From the NCBI GenBank assembly GCA_023411775.1, contig JAEYOL010000177.1, forward strand, positions 1-12,654: a stretch of 12,654 bases of DNA, read 5' to 3'. Shown here piece after piece: positions 1-7,483 of this stretch. The DNA is from Bacteroidota bacterium (GTDB lineage Bacteria; Bacteroidota; Bacteroidia; Chitinophagales; Chitinophagaceae). Position numbers and translations under genes: made by a program. Position 1 is the stretch's first letter, and every line of letters starts with the position of its first letter. The notes under the pieces are model-generated. The model was not told the DNA's origin. It worked only from the letters and a program-made list of their open reading frames with translations, and did not search any database.

Positions 1-292
1 GTCGATGGTATACCAAGCCGCCATAGGAAGACGCAAATGGTGAAGTAAAGATCTTTTCGTCATTGCTGTATCGTATAGCTCCGGAAATGCAGGCAACCAA
101 TTTCCCTTTTTTTGTAAAACTGATTACGATCGGCTTTATATCGGGAAATTTATCTGCTGCATGATATTGAAGAAACAAGGGTCTGTGAAAAAGTGTTCCA
201 TTATCTGATTCGTTGACGATCAGATTTCGCAGGCTGTCATTTTCTGTCCATGAATATTGAACGGACATATCTGTGGTGGCGGTTGTATTCAT
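1..292 (-). CDS. FemAB/GNAT-like acyltransferase, N-terminal part (cut by left window edge)
   Basis: About 97 residues are visible, starting at the ATG at 292-290 and running off the left edge, so the C-terminal part is missing. The segment NGTLFHRPLFLQYH (about residues 32-45), followed by a beta-strand-rich stretch and SPFASSYGGLVYH near the edge, resembles the first GNAT half of FemAB-like / BioF2-type proteins. Those proteins transfer an acyl or aminoacyl group, and in Bacteroidota they often occur in polysaccharide or envelope loci. The substrate cannot be told from here. A second in-frame ATG at 268-266 (residue 9) is an alternative start. No Shine-Dalgarno sequence is visible, as is normal in this phylum. 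It lies 168 bp downstream of the small minus-strand gene at 461-820 and could be co-transcribed with it. The reading frame is open to the edge; the family call is moderate. Confidence 0.6.
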   Translation of the reverse strand, partial: MNTTATTDMSVQYSWTENDSLRNLIVNESDNGTLFHRPLFLQYHAADKFPDIKPIVISFTKKGKLVACISGAIRYSNDEKIFTSPFASSYGGLVYHR

Positions 293-460
293 TTACGGTA
301 CTTATTTATGTTTTGTCATTCAAGGTTACGGCCTCATTTTTATTAGCAATATTTATGCTAAATGGGGTGCTGATTATCAGCGGTTTAAATGCCCTGTAGT
401 CAAGGCGGTCACAATTTTGTCGCTTGAGGTGGTCGAAATACCGGTCAGGCGCAATTGCGG

Positions 461-820
461 TTACGACTGCTGGTCAGGGGGTGGTGAGAATGACTCAACA
501 TGAAAAAATATAAACTCTCCGTGACGGTGGTTCTTATTGTGTTGGAGTGAACTTTCGGTGTGAACGAATGATTTTGTTTCTTCCTGTAAGTATTCAACCA
601 TCGTACTGATTGGCTCAGGAGTGTCTTCGGTGTCGTCAAAGGGACATGTATTACTATTTGTATCTCCAGGCACTTCCAGTGATTCAACTATTACCACGGC
701 TTTTTTTATGGGCTGCTGGCCAGGATAAATGAAGGAACTCCCAATTGTAAGCCATGTCATAGTTAATACCATAACCATACTGTGGAGAAAGGAAATACGG
801 TGGTTTTTATACGCCTTCAT
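461..820 (-). CDS. Small exported or membrane-anchored protein, unknown function
   Basis: This is a 119-residue protein. Residues 1-8 are basic, residues 9-31 form one hydrophobic segment (signal peptide or single anchor), and the rest is polar. An acidic stretch with PFDDTEDTPEP lies at about 60-70, and a His/Asn-rich patch (LQHNKNHRHGE) at about 92-102. I do not recognise a domain. The general plan (short hydrophobic N-terminus, then an acidic segment with a pattern like ISTMVEYLQEE) recalls small Bacteroidota exported proteins found beside metal-efflux genes, but this is only a resemblance and no such genes are in view. Support for a real gene is a perfect TAnnTTTG box (TATCTTTG, 854-847) about 26 bp upstream of the ATG on the correct strand. 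The overlapping alternative frame at 445-687 lacks that support. Confidence 0.5.
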   Translation of the reverse strand: MKAYKNHRISFLHSMVMVLTMTWLTIGSSFIYPGQQPIKKAVVIVESLEVPGDTNSNTCPFDDTEDTPEPISTMVEYLQEETKSFVHTESSLQHNKNHRHGEFIFFHVESFSPPPDQQS

Positions 821-846
821 TGGCGATAAAACTACACAACTTGCTT

Positions 847-854
847 CAAAGATA
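847..854 (-). promoter_or_regulatory. Putative -7 promoter box (TATCTTTG) for the small gene at 461-820
   Basis: Read on the minus strand, this is an exact match to the Bacteroidota -7 consensus TAnnTTTG. It would give a 5' UTR of roughly 20 nt before the ATG at 820. I see no convincing TTG -33 element at 17-23 bp upstream, so the promoter is only half supported. Confidence 0.45.
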
Positions 855-984
855 CAACCCCGGGACCAGGTTTATGGCGCATTAAAGCCGATAGATGATA
901 GCCGGTAAAATTGCCCAAATCAAGGCCCGGTTTATTTTTCTCATAAGAATCAATGTTTAGCGTAAAAGCCGCTCCCTATCAACG

Positions 985-1017
985 TTTGGTCTGATCGCGA
1001 CTTGTCGATAAAATTTG
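985..1017 (+). promoter_or_regulatory. Putative Bacteroidota-type promoter for the DUF1761 gene
   Basis: TTTG at 985-988 is followed after 20 bp by TAAAATTTG at 1009-1017, close to the TTTG-N17-23-TAnnTTTG arrangement but with one extra base between TA and TTTG. Transcription would begin near 1023, just upstream of the ATG at 1045. Between the two boxes lies a short palindrome CGAC-TT-GTCG (998-1007), which could be an operator. Confidence 0.45.
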
Positions 1018-1044
1018 TTATTTTCCTGTGTAAAACTAGCTGTT

Positions 1045-1467
1045 ATGCATACCGGCATACTCTCCCAAATCAACTGGCTGGCGGTGATCTCAGCCGCAAT
1101 CGCCTATTTTGTACTTGGTGCTATCTGGTATTCAAAAGTCCTTTTTGGAGCCCGATGGGCGACACTCGTGGGGATGGACATGAATGACCCGGATAAAAAC
1201 CGCGGCATGGCTAAAATGTTCACCATCACACTTTTACTGATTATTGTGAGCTGTGTCGGTTTGGCGGTACTTGTCAACCGTCTTGACCTGGTTTTATTAC
1301 TCTCAGGGATAAAATTGGGTCTATTGACTGGAATCTGCTTTGCCACAACGGCGGTGTCTATCTCTTTTATTTACGAAAGCAGGCCGGCGGGGCTTTATTT
1401 CATCGATTGCGGATACCACCTTATCGGGCATATTGTAGCCGCCATAATTTTATCTCTCTGGAGATAG
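1045..1467 (+). CDS. DUF1761-type four-helix membrane protein
   Basis: This 140-residue inner-membrane protein has four predicted transmembrane segments, at about residues 9-29, 57-78, 84-108 and 117-138. The stretch GAIWYSKVLFGARW directly after the first helix is the hallmark of the DUF1761 family, whose members have no established function; the length fits. The frame stays open upstream to a TTG at 1015. I chose the ATG at 1045 because the N-terminus then matches the family (a short leader before the first helix) and because the likely promoter (985-1017) overlaps the TTG. The stop lies 25 bp from the end of the convergent pyk gene with no visible terminator hairpin between them, so the two transcripts may overlap. 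Confidence 0.8.
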   Translation: MHTGILSQINWLAVISAAIAYFVLGAIWYSKVLFGARWATLVGMDMNDPDKNRGMAKMFTITLLLIIVSCVGLAVLVNRLDLVLLLSGIKLGLLTGICFATTAVSISFIYESRPAGLYFIDCGYHLIGHIVAAIILSLWR

Positions 1468-1492
1468 GCACGTGTTGGTTCCCACATTATAA

Positions 1493-2986
1493 TTATTCTA
1501 CTTTGGTGATCTTTAAAACGTTGGTTGGGAGGTGCAGGTGAACTGGTGTACTTCCTGTACTAACCACAATATCGCCGGCTTTCACAAATCCCCGTTCTTT
1601 CAGGATCACGATCTGGTCAAAGAAGATCGCATCGAGACTGTCCTCTTCATCATAATAAAATGCGCGCACTCCCCAACTCAGGGTGAGCTGGTTCACCAGG
1701 TGCCGTTTTTTTGTAAATATATACAGCGGAGATTTTGGTCGGTAGCTGCTCAGCATCCAGCCCGTATATCCGCTTTGGGTCATACCGATCAATGCATTGG
1801 CTGAGATATCGCTCGCAATCTTACACGCATTATAACAAATTGCATCACTTAGGAAAGAAGGTGAGTGCGCAAGTGGTGAAAGATCTTCCTCACGGTTGTA
1901 ACGATATTCTGTTCTCTCCACTTCCATGATGATACGACGCATGGTTTCCACCACCAAAGATGGATGTTGTCCCGTTGCCGTTTCACCACTAAGCATTACC
2001 GCATCGGCACCTTCGAGTACAGCATTTGCCACGTCAGTGATCTCACTCCGGTTGGGTTTTACACGGTCGATCATACTCTCCATCATTTGCGTGGCTACGA
2101 TCACTGGTTTGCCCCTGTGAATACATTTCCTGATGATATCGCGTTGCGCCATCGGCACTTTCTCAACCGGCAGTTCCACACCAAGATCACCACGGGCTAC
2201 CATGACGCCATCGGATTCTATGATTATATTCCTCAGGTCGGCCAGCGCTGAAGGCATTTCTATCTTGGCCATCACTTTGATGGGGCTTTTCTTTTTGGCT
2301 ACACGATTTTTAAGTTCTATGATGTCTTCGGCTCTTCTAACAAATGAAAGTGCTACCCAATCCAATTCATGCTTTACGATAAAATCAAAATCTTCAAGGT
2401 CTTTCTCCGTCATAGCGGGAAGAGAGATGGCAGTATCAGGAAGGTTTACGCCTTTATTGGGTAACAAGGTTCCTCCGTACGAAACTCGTACCTGCACATC
2501 CCCATTTTTAAGAATATCAACAACGACCACTTCCAGCTTACCATCATCTATCATAATTTTCTCTCCGATCTTCACATCATTGTGCAGGTTGGGATAAGAA
2601 ATGTAGATCCGTTCTTTTGTGCCAATTACTTTTTCTTTTGAACTGAAAGTAAGGATGTCGCCCGGTGCAATTTTCAGGGCGCCGTTTTCAATTTGACCCA
2701 CCCTGAGTTTTGGTCCCTGCAGATCGGCAAGGATTGCAATATTATAAGGTTCGGTTTTATTGATACGACGGATATGTTCGATGATCTGTTCTTTATTTTC
2801 GTGCGTGCCGTGTGAAAAATTTAACCGGAATACATTCACACCCGCCTTTACCAGTTCCAGCAACTTTTCATATGTATCGCTGGCAGGCCCTACTGTCGCC
2901 ACGATCTTAGTCTTATGGTAAGCATGTTCAAGGCCTGCACCTTTGTCCATTTCCGTGTGAAAATATTTTTCCGCTTTTTTCGCCAT
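1493..2986 (-). CDS. pyk: Pyruvate kinase
   Basis: A cytosolic glycolytic enzyme that converts phosphoenolpyruvate and ADP to pyruvate and ATP; 497 residues. Visible landmarks are KTKIVATVGPAS (25-36), NVFRLNFSHG (51-60), the catalytic lysine region KVMAKIEMPSA with K241 and metal ligand E243, VARGDLGVE (263-271, D267), ATQMMESM (298-305), and GADAVMLSGETATG (326-339). The regulatory C-terminal domain occupies about 370-497. The segment LQGPKLRV (89-96) has Leu, Gln, Lys and Val where potassium-dependent enzymes have Thr, Lys, Glu and Thr, which predicts activity without potassium. About 20 residues precede the usual N-terminus, so Met13 is an alternative start. It lies 63 bp downstream of pfkA on the same strand with no terminator or clear promoter between, so co-transcription is likely. 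Confidence 0.97.
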   Translation of the reverse strand: MAKKAEKYFHTEMDKGAGLEHAYHKTKIVATVGPASDTYEKLLELVKAGVNVFRLNFSHGTHENKEQIIEHIRRINKTEPYNIAILADLQGPKLRVGQIENGALKIAPGDILTFSSKEKVIGTKERIYISYPNLHNDVKIGEKIMIDDGKLEVVVVDILKNGDVQVRVSYGGTLLPNKGVNLPDTAISLPAMTEKDLEDFDFIVKHELDWVALSFVRRAEDIIELKNRVAKKKSPIKVMAKIEMPSALADLRNIIIESDGVMVARGDLGVELPVEKVPMAQRDIIRKCIHRGKPVIVATQMMESMIDRVKPNRSEITDVANAVLEGADAVMLSGETATGQHPSLVVETMRRIIMEVERTEYRYNREEDLSPLAHSPSFLSDAICYNACKIASDISANALIGMTQSGYTGWMLSSYRPKSPLYIFTKKRHLVNQLTLSWGVRAFYYDEEDSLDAIFFDQIVILKERGFVKAGDIVVSTGSTPVHLHLPTNVLKITKVE

Positions 2987-3049
2987 GATAATCTATTAAC
3001 TACGATTTGAATTTTTTTTACTGAATGCTATTCTTTATTGCATTACACG

Positions 3050-4036
3050 CTAGCTGGCAAGGATCTTAACGATCTTCATCCATTCCTGCCCGATTTTTTG
3101 TCTTTCTTTTACAGCTTTATCCAGTGGAGTATAGTGTATTTTATTGTTAATCACCCCGACCATTACATTCTTACGACCCACCATTAAGCTTTCTACAGCA
3201 TAATATCCCATATGACTGGCCACCAGCCTGTCTTCACAGGTAGGTGAGCCGCCCCGCTGGATATGACCGAGTACGCAAATCCTGACATCAGCTGCCGGTA
3301 GTCGTTGACGGATGATCTCTGCAAGACCGCTGGCGCCACCCACACCATCATAGCCTTCTGCCACCACGATCAGGTTCACCAGTTTTTTCCTCTTCTCCTT
3401 TTCAGTAAGAGAGGAAATAATGGATTCAATATCGGCTTCGGTTTCTGGTATCAATATATTCTCAGCGCCGGTAGCAATACCACTGTGTAAAGCGATATAT
3501 CCCGCATCGCGGCCCATCACTTCCACAATAAAAAGCCGGTCGTGGGCATCCATGGTATCCCTGATTTTATCTATCGCTTCGATCGCTGTATTGACTGCCG
3601 TATCAAAGCCGATGGTCACGTCGGTGCCAGCCATATCCTTATCGATTGTGCCGGGGAGACCTACGCAGGGAATATCGAACTCATTGCTAAAGATCTGCGC
3701 ACCCCTGAAACTACCATCACCCCCAATGATCACCAGGCCGTCGATACCTCTCTTGGCAAGGTTGGCATAGGCTTTTTTACGACCCTCGTGCTCCATAAAG
3801 TCCTTGCAACGTGCGGTTTTCAGGATCGTACCGCCCCTTTGAATAATATTGGCTACTGACCTGGATTCCATCCTGTATATATCGTCTTCCAGCATACCCT
3901 GGTAACCCCGCATAATTCCATAAACTTCCAGGCCATGGTGTATGCCCGTTCTTACAACAGCCCTGATAGCTGCATTCATTCCTGGCGAATCTCCACCCGA
4001 GGTAAGAACTCCGATCTTTGAAACTTTCTTTGACAT
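3050..4036 (-). CDS. pfkA: 6-phosphofructokinase (ATP-dependent, PfkA family)
   Basis: Phosphorylates fructose 6-phosphate to fructose 1,6-bisphosphate, the committed step of glycolysis, in the cytosol; 328 residues, the normal bacterial length. The nucleotide loop TSGGDSPGMN (12-21) and GGDGSFRGA (105-113) are present. Gly108 after the Asp indicates use of ATP; pyrophosphate enzymes have Asp there. The catalytic region is PGTIDKD (128-134) with D132. Substrate-binding VEVMGRDAGY (171-180), VVAEG (224-228) and HIQRGGSPT (258-266) are all intact. The oddity is Lys133, where the E. coli enzyme has Asn in TIDND. It is followed by pyk 63 bp downstream on the same strand, giving a compact glycolytic operon. 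The promoter probably lies in the 284-bp region shared with the divergent peptidase gene. Confidence 0.97.
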   Translation of the reverse strand: MSKKVSKIGVLTSGGDSPGMNAAIRAVVRTGIHHGLEVYGIMRGYQGMLEDDIYRMESRSVANIIQRGGTILKTARCKDFMEHEGRKKAYANLAKRGIDGLVIIGGDGSFRGAQIFSNEFDIPCVGLPGTIDKDMAGTDVTIGFDTAVNTAIEAIDKIRDTMDAHDRLFIVEVMGRDAGYIALHSGIATGAENILIPETEADIESIISSLTEKEKRKKLVNLIVVAEGYDGVGGASGLAEIIRQRLPAADVRICVLGHIQRGGSPTCEDRLVASHMGYYAVESLMVGRKNVMVGVINNKIHYTPLDKAVKERQKIGQEWMKIVKILAS

Positions 4037-4114
4037 TAGATTTTAGAACGACTTGATTTAAAATATTCCGGGTTTTGAACCAATATTTTTAAAAAATTTT
4101 GATCAAAAGCGCAT

Positions 4115-4122
4115 CAAAAGTA
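4115..4122 (-). promoter_or_regulatory. Putative -7 promoter box (TACTTTTG) for pfkA-pyk
   Basis: Read on the minus strand, this is an exact TAnnTTTG match, about 79 bp upstream of the pfkA ATG. It would give a leader of roughly 70 nt. The nearest TTG on that strand lies 27 bp upstream of the box, wider than the usual 17-23, so the -33 element is doubtful. Confidence 0.4.
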
Positions 4123-4296
4123 AGGTTTTGTTCCCATTGTGTGTATTTGCAACATATCCGCGGGTTTTCATACGAATAACTGTTAGCCGTACCCGAAAAT
4201 CGATTAGAAAAGTGCAGGGAATCCGGCCACTCAAATTGGCGTTTCCGCTAGGTTTTTCATTCATGTAACTGTTCGAAGCAGTGAACCTGATTTCCT

Positions 4297-4304
4297 TATC
4301 TTTA
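4297..4304 (+). promoter_or_regulatory. Weak -7-like box (TATCTTTA) for the peptidase gene
   Basis: This is a seven-of-eight style match to TAnnTTTG (last G replaced by A), 16 bp before the ATG at 4321. TTCG at 4272-4275 lies 21 bp upstream as a poor -33 match. Suggestive only. Confidence 0.25.
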
Positions 4305-4320
4305 AGCTAAATAACATCGC

Positions 4321-6474
4321 ATGTTTATGAAAAGAGTATTATTAGGACTGTTACTGGTTTCAGCCCTGGGGGTTAACGCCCAACTGGAATATCCCAGTAC
4401 AAAAAAAGAGGTGGTAACCGAGGATTACCACGGCACAAAAGTGGAAGACCCTTATCGCTGGCTCGAGGATGACTGGAGCGATGCGACCAAAGAATGGGTT
4501 ACCGAGCAAAACAAGGTAACGTTCTCCTACCTTGATAAGATCCCTTATCGTGCCGACTGGCTCAAACGCCTTGAAGAGATCAACAATTATCCTAAGTATT
4601 CATCGCCATCCAGGAAAAATGAGTATTTCTATTTTTCAAAAAATGATGGTCTGCAGAATCAAAGCGTGGTATATCGCCAGAAAGGGCTTAATGGAAAACC
4701 TGAACTGGTTCTCGATCCTAATAAATTTTCCGCCGACGGCACTACCAGCCTGGCCATGTTTTCACTTTCAAAAAATGGTAAATACGCTGTTGTTGGCAAA
4801 TCAACAGGGGGCAGTGACTGGAGGAATTTTTTCGTCATGGATATGACAACTAAAAAGTATTTACCCGATTCGCTGGCATGGGTTAAAGTATCTGGCGCCA
4901 GCTGGCAGGGTGATGGGTTTTTCTACAGCCGTTACCCTACACCCGACAAAGGCAAAGAACTTTCAACAAAAAATGAGAATCACCAGGTCTACTATCATAA
5001 AGTCGGAACAAGCCAGGACGAAGATGTACTGGCTTACGAAGACCCTGCAAACCCCCAACGCTTTCATTTCGCGTTTACCAGCGAAGATGAGCGTTATGTA
5101 TTTCTGAGCGTTAGCGACAGGGGTAAAGGAAAAGACGGGAATGCACTTTGGTACTATGATTCAAAAACTGGAGATAAAAAATTCCAACCCATTATCAGTG
5201 AGGCAGGAGACTTTAACTATGGATTCGTGGAAGAAGTGAATGGGCGATTCCTGATCGTTACCAATGATGGCGCCAAAAATACCAGGGTCGTTTCAATTGA
5301 TCCCAAGAATCCGAATCCGGCCAACTGGACAACCGTAATACCGGAAAAAGAAGAAAACCTTTCTTCTGTGTCTTCAGCAGGCGGCAAATTATTTGTTACT
5401 TATATGAAGGATGTGACCAGCCGCGTGTACCAATATAGTTTCGACGGTAAGCTGGAGCGGGAAGTGAAATTGCCTGCGCTGGGTTCCGCCGGCGGTTTTG
5501 GTGGTGAGCGTGATGATAAATTCGTGTTCTATACTTTTACTTCCATCACATTCCCTCCTACAATCTATAAATACGATATAGCCACGGGGGTGAGCACAGT
5601 TTTCCGAAAACCCGAGGTAAAATTCAACCCCGAAGATTATACCACCGAACAGGTTTTCTATCCCAGCAAGGATGGAACAAAAATCCCGATGTTTATCGTC
5701 TATAAAAAAGGAACCCAAAAAACAGGAAAGAACCCGACGCTATTATATGCCTATGGTGGCTTCAACATTAGCATGATGCCCTCCTTCTCGTCAACCAGGA
5801 TGGGCTGGCTCGAGCAGGGTGGTATTTATTGTCTTGCCAATATTCGTGGTGGAAGTGAATATGGTGAAAAATGGCACGAGGCAGGTATGCGTAATAATAA
5901 GCAAAACGTATTCGATGATTTTATCGCAGCTGGAGAATATCTTATCAAAGAAAACTACACTTCCAAAGATTATCTCGCGATTCAGGGTGGCTCCAATGGG
6001 GGATTGCTGGTAGGTGCCGTGATTAATCAACGACCCGATCTATTTAAAGTAGCTATACCACAGGTAGGTGTAATGGACATGCTGCGGTTTCACAAGTTCA
6101 CCATCGGCTGGAACTGGATAGCAGAATTTGGTAGCAGCGAAAACAAGGAAGATTTCGCAAACCTGTATGCTTATTCACCTATACATAATATTAAACCCGG
6201 GCTAAACTATCCTGCTACATTGATCACCACTGCCGATCATGACGACAGGGTAGTACCTGCGCACTCTTTCAAATATGCAGCGACCCTGCAGGATAAATAC
6301 AAGGGAGAAAACCCGGTGCTGATCAGGATCGATGTGAATTCAGGTCATGGTGCAAGTAACCTGAAAAAAGCCCTGGAAACAACAGCTGATATCTACTCTT
6401 TCATTTTTCACAATATGAATGTGAAGCCGAAGTTTACAGGCTTAAATAAACCGGCCGAGAAAAAAGCGTTTTGA
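4321..6474 (+). CDS. Secreted prolyl oligopeptidase (S9A serine peptidase)
   Basis: Cleaves short peptides after proline, probably in the periplasm or outside the cell; 717 residues. The signal peptide covers residues 1-20 (basic start, hydrophobic core, ALGVNA before Gln21). A seven-bladed propeller occupies about residues 90-430 and an alpha/beta-hydrolase domain the C-terminal part. The N-terminal YRWLEDDWSDATKEWV (45-60) is typical of the family. The catalytic triad is Ser558 in QGGSNGGLL, Asp641 in ADHDDRVVP and His676 in SGHGAS; substrate-binding Arg643 is also present. The mature length is close to the classic 710-residue enzyme. Met3 (ATG at 4327) is an equally good start and leaves the signal peptide intact. 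The gene is monocistronic, with a strong hairpin terminator 19 bp after the stop. Confidence 0.95.
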   Translation: MFMKRVLLGLLLVSALGVNAQLEYPSTKKEVVTEDYHGTKVEDPYRWLEDDWSDATKEWVTEQNKVTFSYLDKIPYRADWLKRLEEINNYPKYSSPSRKNEYFYFSKNDGLQNQSVVYRQKGLNGKPELVLDPNKFSADGTTSLAMFSLSKNGKYAVVGKSTGGSDWRNFFVMDMTTKKYLPDSLAWVKVSGASWQGDGFFYSRYPTPDKGKELSTKNENHQVYYHKVGTSQDEDVLAYEDPANPQRFHFAFTSEDERYVFLSVSDRGKGKDGNALWYYDSKTGDKKFQPIISEAGDFNYGFVEEVNGRFLIVTNDGAKNTRVVSIDPKNPNPANWTTVIPEKEENLSSVSSAGGKLFVTYMKDVTSRVYQYSFDGKLEREVKLPALGSAGGFGGERDDKFVFYTFTSITFPPTIYKYDIATGVSTVFRKPEVKFNPEDYTTEQVFYPSKDGTKIPMFIVYKKGTQKTGKNPTLLYAYGGFNISMMPSFSSTRMGWLEQGGIYCLANIRGGSEYGEKWHEAGMRNNKQNVFDDFIAAGEYLIKENYTSKDYLAIQGGSNGGLLVGAVINQRPDLFKVAIPQVGVMDMLRFHKFTIGWNWIAEFGSSENKEDFANLYAYSPIHNIKPGLNYPATLITTADHDDRVVPAHSFKYAATLQDKYKGENPVLIRIDVNSGHGASNLKKALETTADIYSFIFHNMNVKPKFTGLNKPAEKKAF

Positions 6475-6492
6475 TCGCTTTCATAGATATTG

Positions 6493-6535
6493 TCACAGGC
6501 CAGCGGCTGAGCGTCGCTGGCCTGTGATTTTTTTT
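6493..6535 (+). terminator. Strong intrinsic terminator after the prolyl oligopeptidase gene
   Basis: There is a perfect 13-bp stem (6493-6505 with 6515-6527) rich in G and C, a 9-nt loop, and a run of eight T residues (6528-6535). It begins 19 bp after the stop at 6474, and the next gene starts at 6568, so it should insulate the two plus-strand genes. Confidence 0.93.
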
Positions 6536-6567
6536 GAAATGAGTCATAACCATATTTATTTTACCAC

Positions 6568-7458
6568 ATGAAAGTACTGATCACCGGTGCCAATGGTTTC
6601 CTGGGATATTACCTGGTACAGCAACTGCTGCAGATGAAGATACAGGTTGTAGCTACAGGGAAAGGGGACTGCCGGCTACCTTTTACCGCGGATGAAAATT
6701 TTATTTATGAAGCCATGGATTTCACCGATCCATTTGCGGTGCATGATGTATTTCAAAAATTCCAGCCTGAGGTGGTGGTGCATGCCGGCGCCATGAGTAA
6801 GCCGGACGATTGCGAACAACAACAGTGGCAGGCATACCTGGTCAACGTAGAAGGCACGGTGACCATGCTTTTAAATGCCGCCGAACAAAAAAGCTTTTTC
6901 ATTTTTGTTTCCACGGATTTTGTTTTCGATGGTGAGACCGGAATGTATAAAGAAGACGATCCACCTGACCCGGTAAACTATTATGGAAAAACAAAAGTCG
7001 AAGCGGAAGAAGCAGTAAAGGAATATGAATTCGATTGGGCCATTGTAAGAACGGTGATGGTTTATGGGCGGCCGGTTTTAAGCAGGGGTAATCTATTGTC
7101 TGTCGTGAAAGAAAAACTTGATAAAGGTGAAGTGTATAGTGTGTTTGATGACCAGTTTAGAACGGCTACGTATGTCACCGACCTGGTTGATGGTATAGTT
7201 CGTATCGTGGAACAAAAAGCGAAAGGCGTTTATCATATTTGTGGCAAAGATTTTTTAACGCCTTATGAAATGGCCTGTCTTACCGCTGATCTGCTTGGTA
7301 AAGACAGAAGCCTGGTCAGACGTGTGTCAGCGGCAGACTTTTCACAGCCCGCCCGGCGACCGCCCAGGACAGGTTTGGATATTGGGAAAGCCCGGAGTGT
7401 GCTCGGCTATGAGCCGATCTCATTCGAAGAAGGTTTGAAAAGAACCTTTGGGATGTAA
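6568..7458 (+). CDS. RmlD-like NAD(P)-dependent sugar-nucleotide reductase (extended SDR)
   Basis: This 296-residue protein belongs to the extended short-chain dehydrogenase family, closest in pattern to dTDP-4-dehydrorhamnose reductase (RmlD). The Rossmann motif GANGFLG is at 7-13. HAGAMSKPDDCE (72-83) matches the conserved HxAA-type region, and STDFVFDG (115-122) carries the catalytic Thr/Asp region. Y139 and K143 in YGKTK form the catalytic YxxxK. FRTATYVTDLVDGI (197-210) and PARRPPRTGLD (261-271) match the usual C-terminal substrate-side motifs. No rml or other nucleotide-sugar genes are nearby, so the true substrate is open; a general SDR reductase is the safe call. It starts 33 bp after the terminator and so needs its own promoter; I see none that is convincing. 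The stop is 25 bp from the end of the convergent lipoprotein gene. Confidence 0.85.
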   Translation: MKVLITGANGFLGYYLVQQLLQMKIQVVATGKGDCRLPFTADENFIYEAMDFTDPFAVHDVFQKFQPEVVVHAGAMSKPDDCEQQQWQAYLVNVEGTVTMLLNAAEQKSFFIFVSTDFVFDGETGMYKEDDPPDPVNYYGKTKVEAEEAVKEYEFDWAIVRTVMVYGRPVLSRGNLLSVVKEKLDKGEVYSVFDDQFRTATYVTDLVDGIVRIVEQKAKGVYHICGKDFLTPYEMACLTADLLGKDRSLVRRVSAADFSQPARRPPRTGLDIGKARSVLGYEPISFEEGLKRTFGM

Positions 7459-7483
7459 ATACATTTATTCCCTCCAATAACCA

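Larger units (their letters stand above)
4037..4320. other. Divergent intergenic region between pfkA and prolyl oligopeptidase
   Basis: This 284-bp region has no gene I can support. It holds a -7 box for pfkA (4115-4122, minus), an AT-rich patch at 4081-4100 that would lie in the pfkA leader, the direct repeat ATCAAAAG at 4102-4109 and 4113-4120, and a weaker -7-like box for the peptidase gene (4297-4304, plus). The middle part, about 4140-4290, shows no structure I can interpret. Confidence 0.6.

Noticed and set aside
273..503. Possible plus-strand gene of 76 codons
   Set aside because: It overlaps the starts or ends of two minus-strand genes, has no promoter-like sequence, and its product has no recognisable pattern.
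445..687. Alternative minus-strand frame overlapping the small exported protein
   Set aside because: It has no signal segment and no promoter in front; the frame at 461-820 has both.
1015..1044. Upstream TTG start for the DUF1761 gene
   Set aside because: It overlaps the likely -7 box, and the added residues are not needed by the family; the ATG at 1045 is better.
2133..2597. Open frame of 154 codons on the plus strand
   Set aside because: It is antisense to pyruvate kinase, with a Ser/Thr-rich composition typical of a mirror frame.
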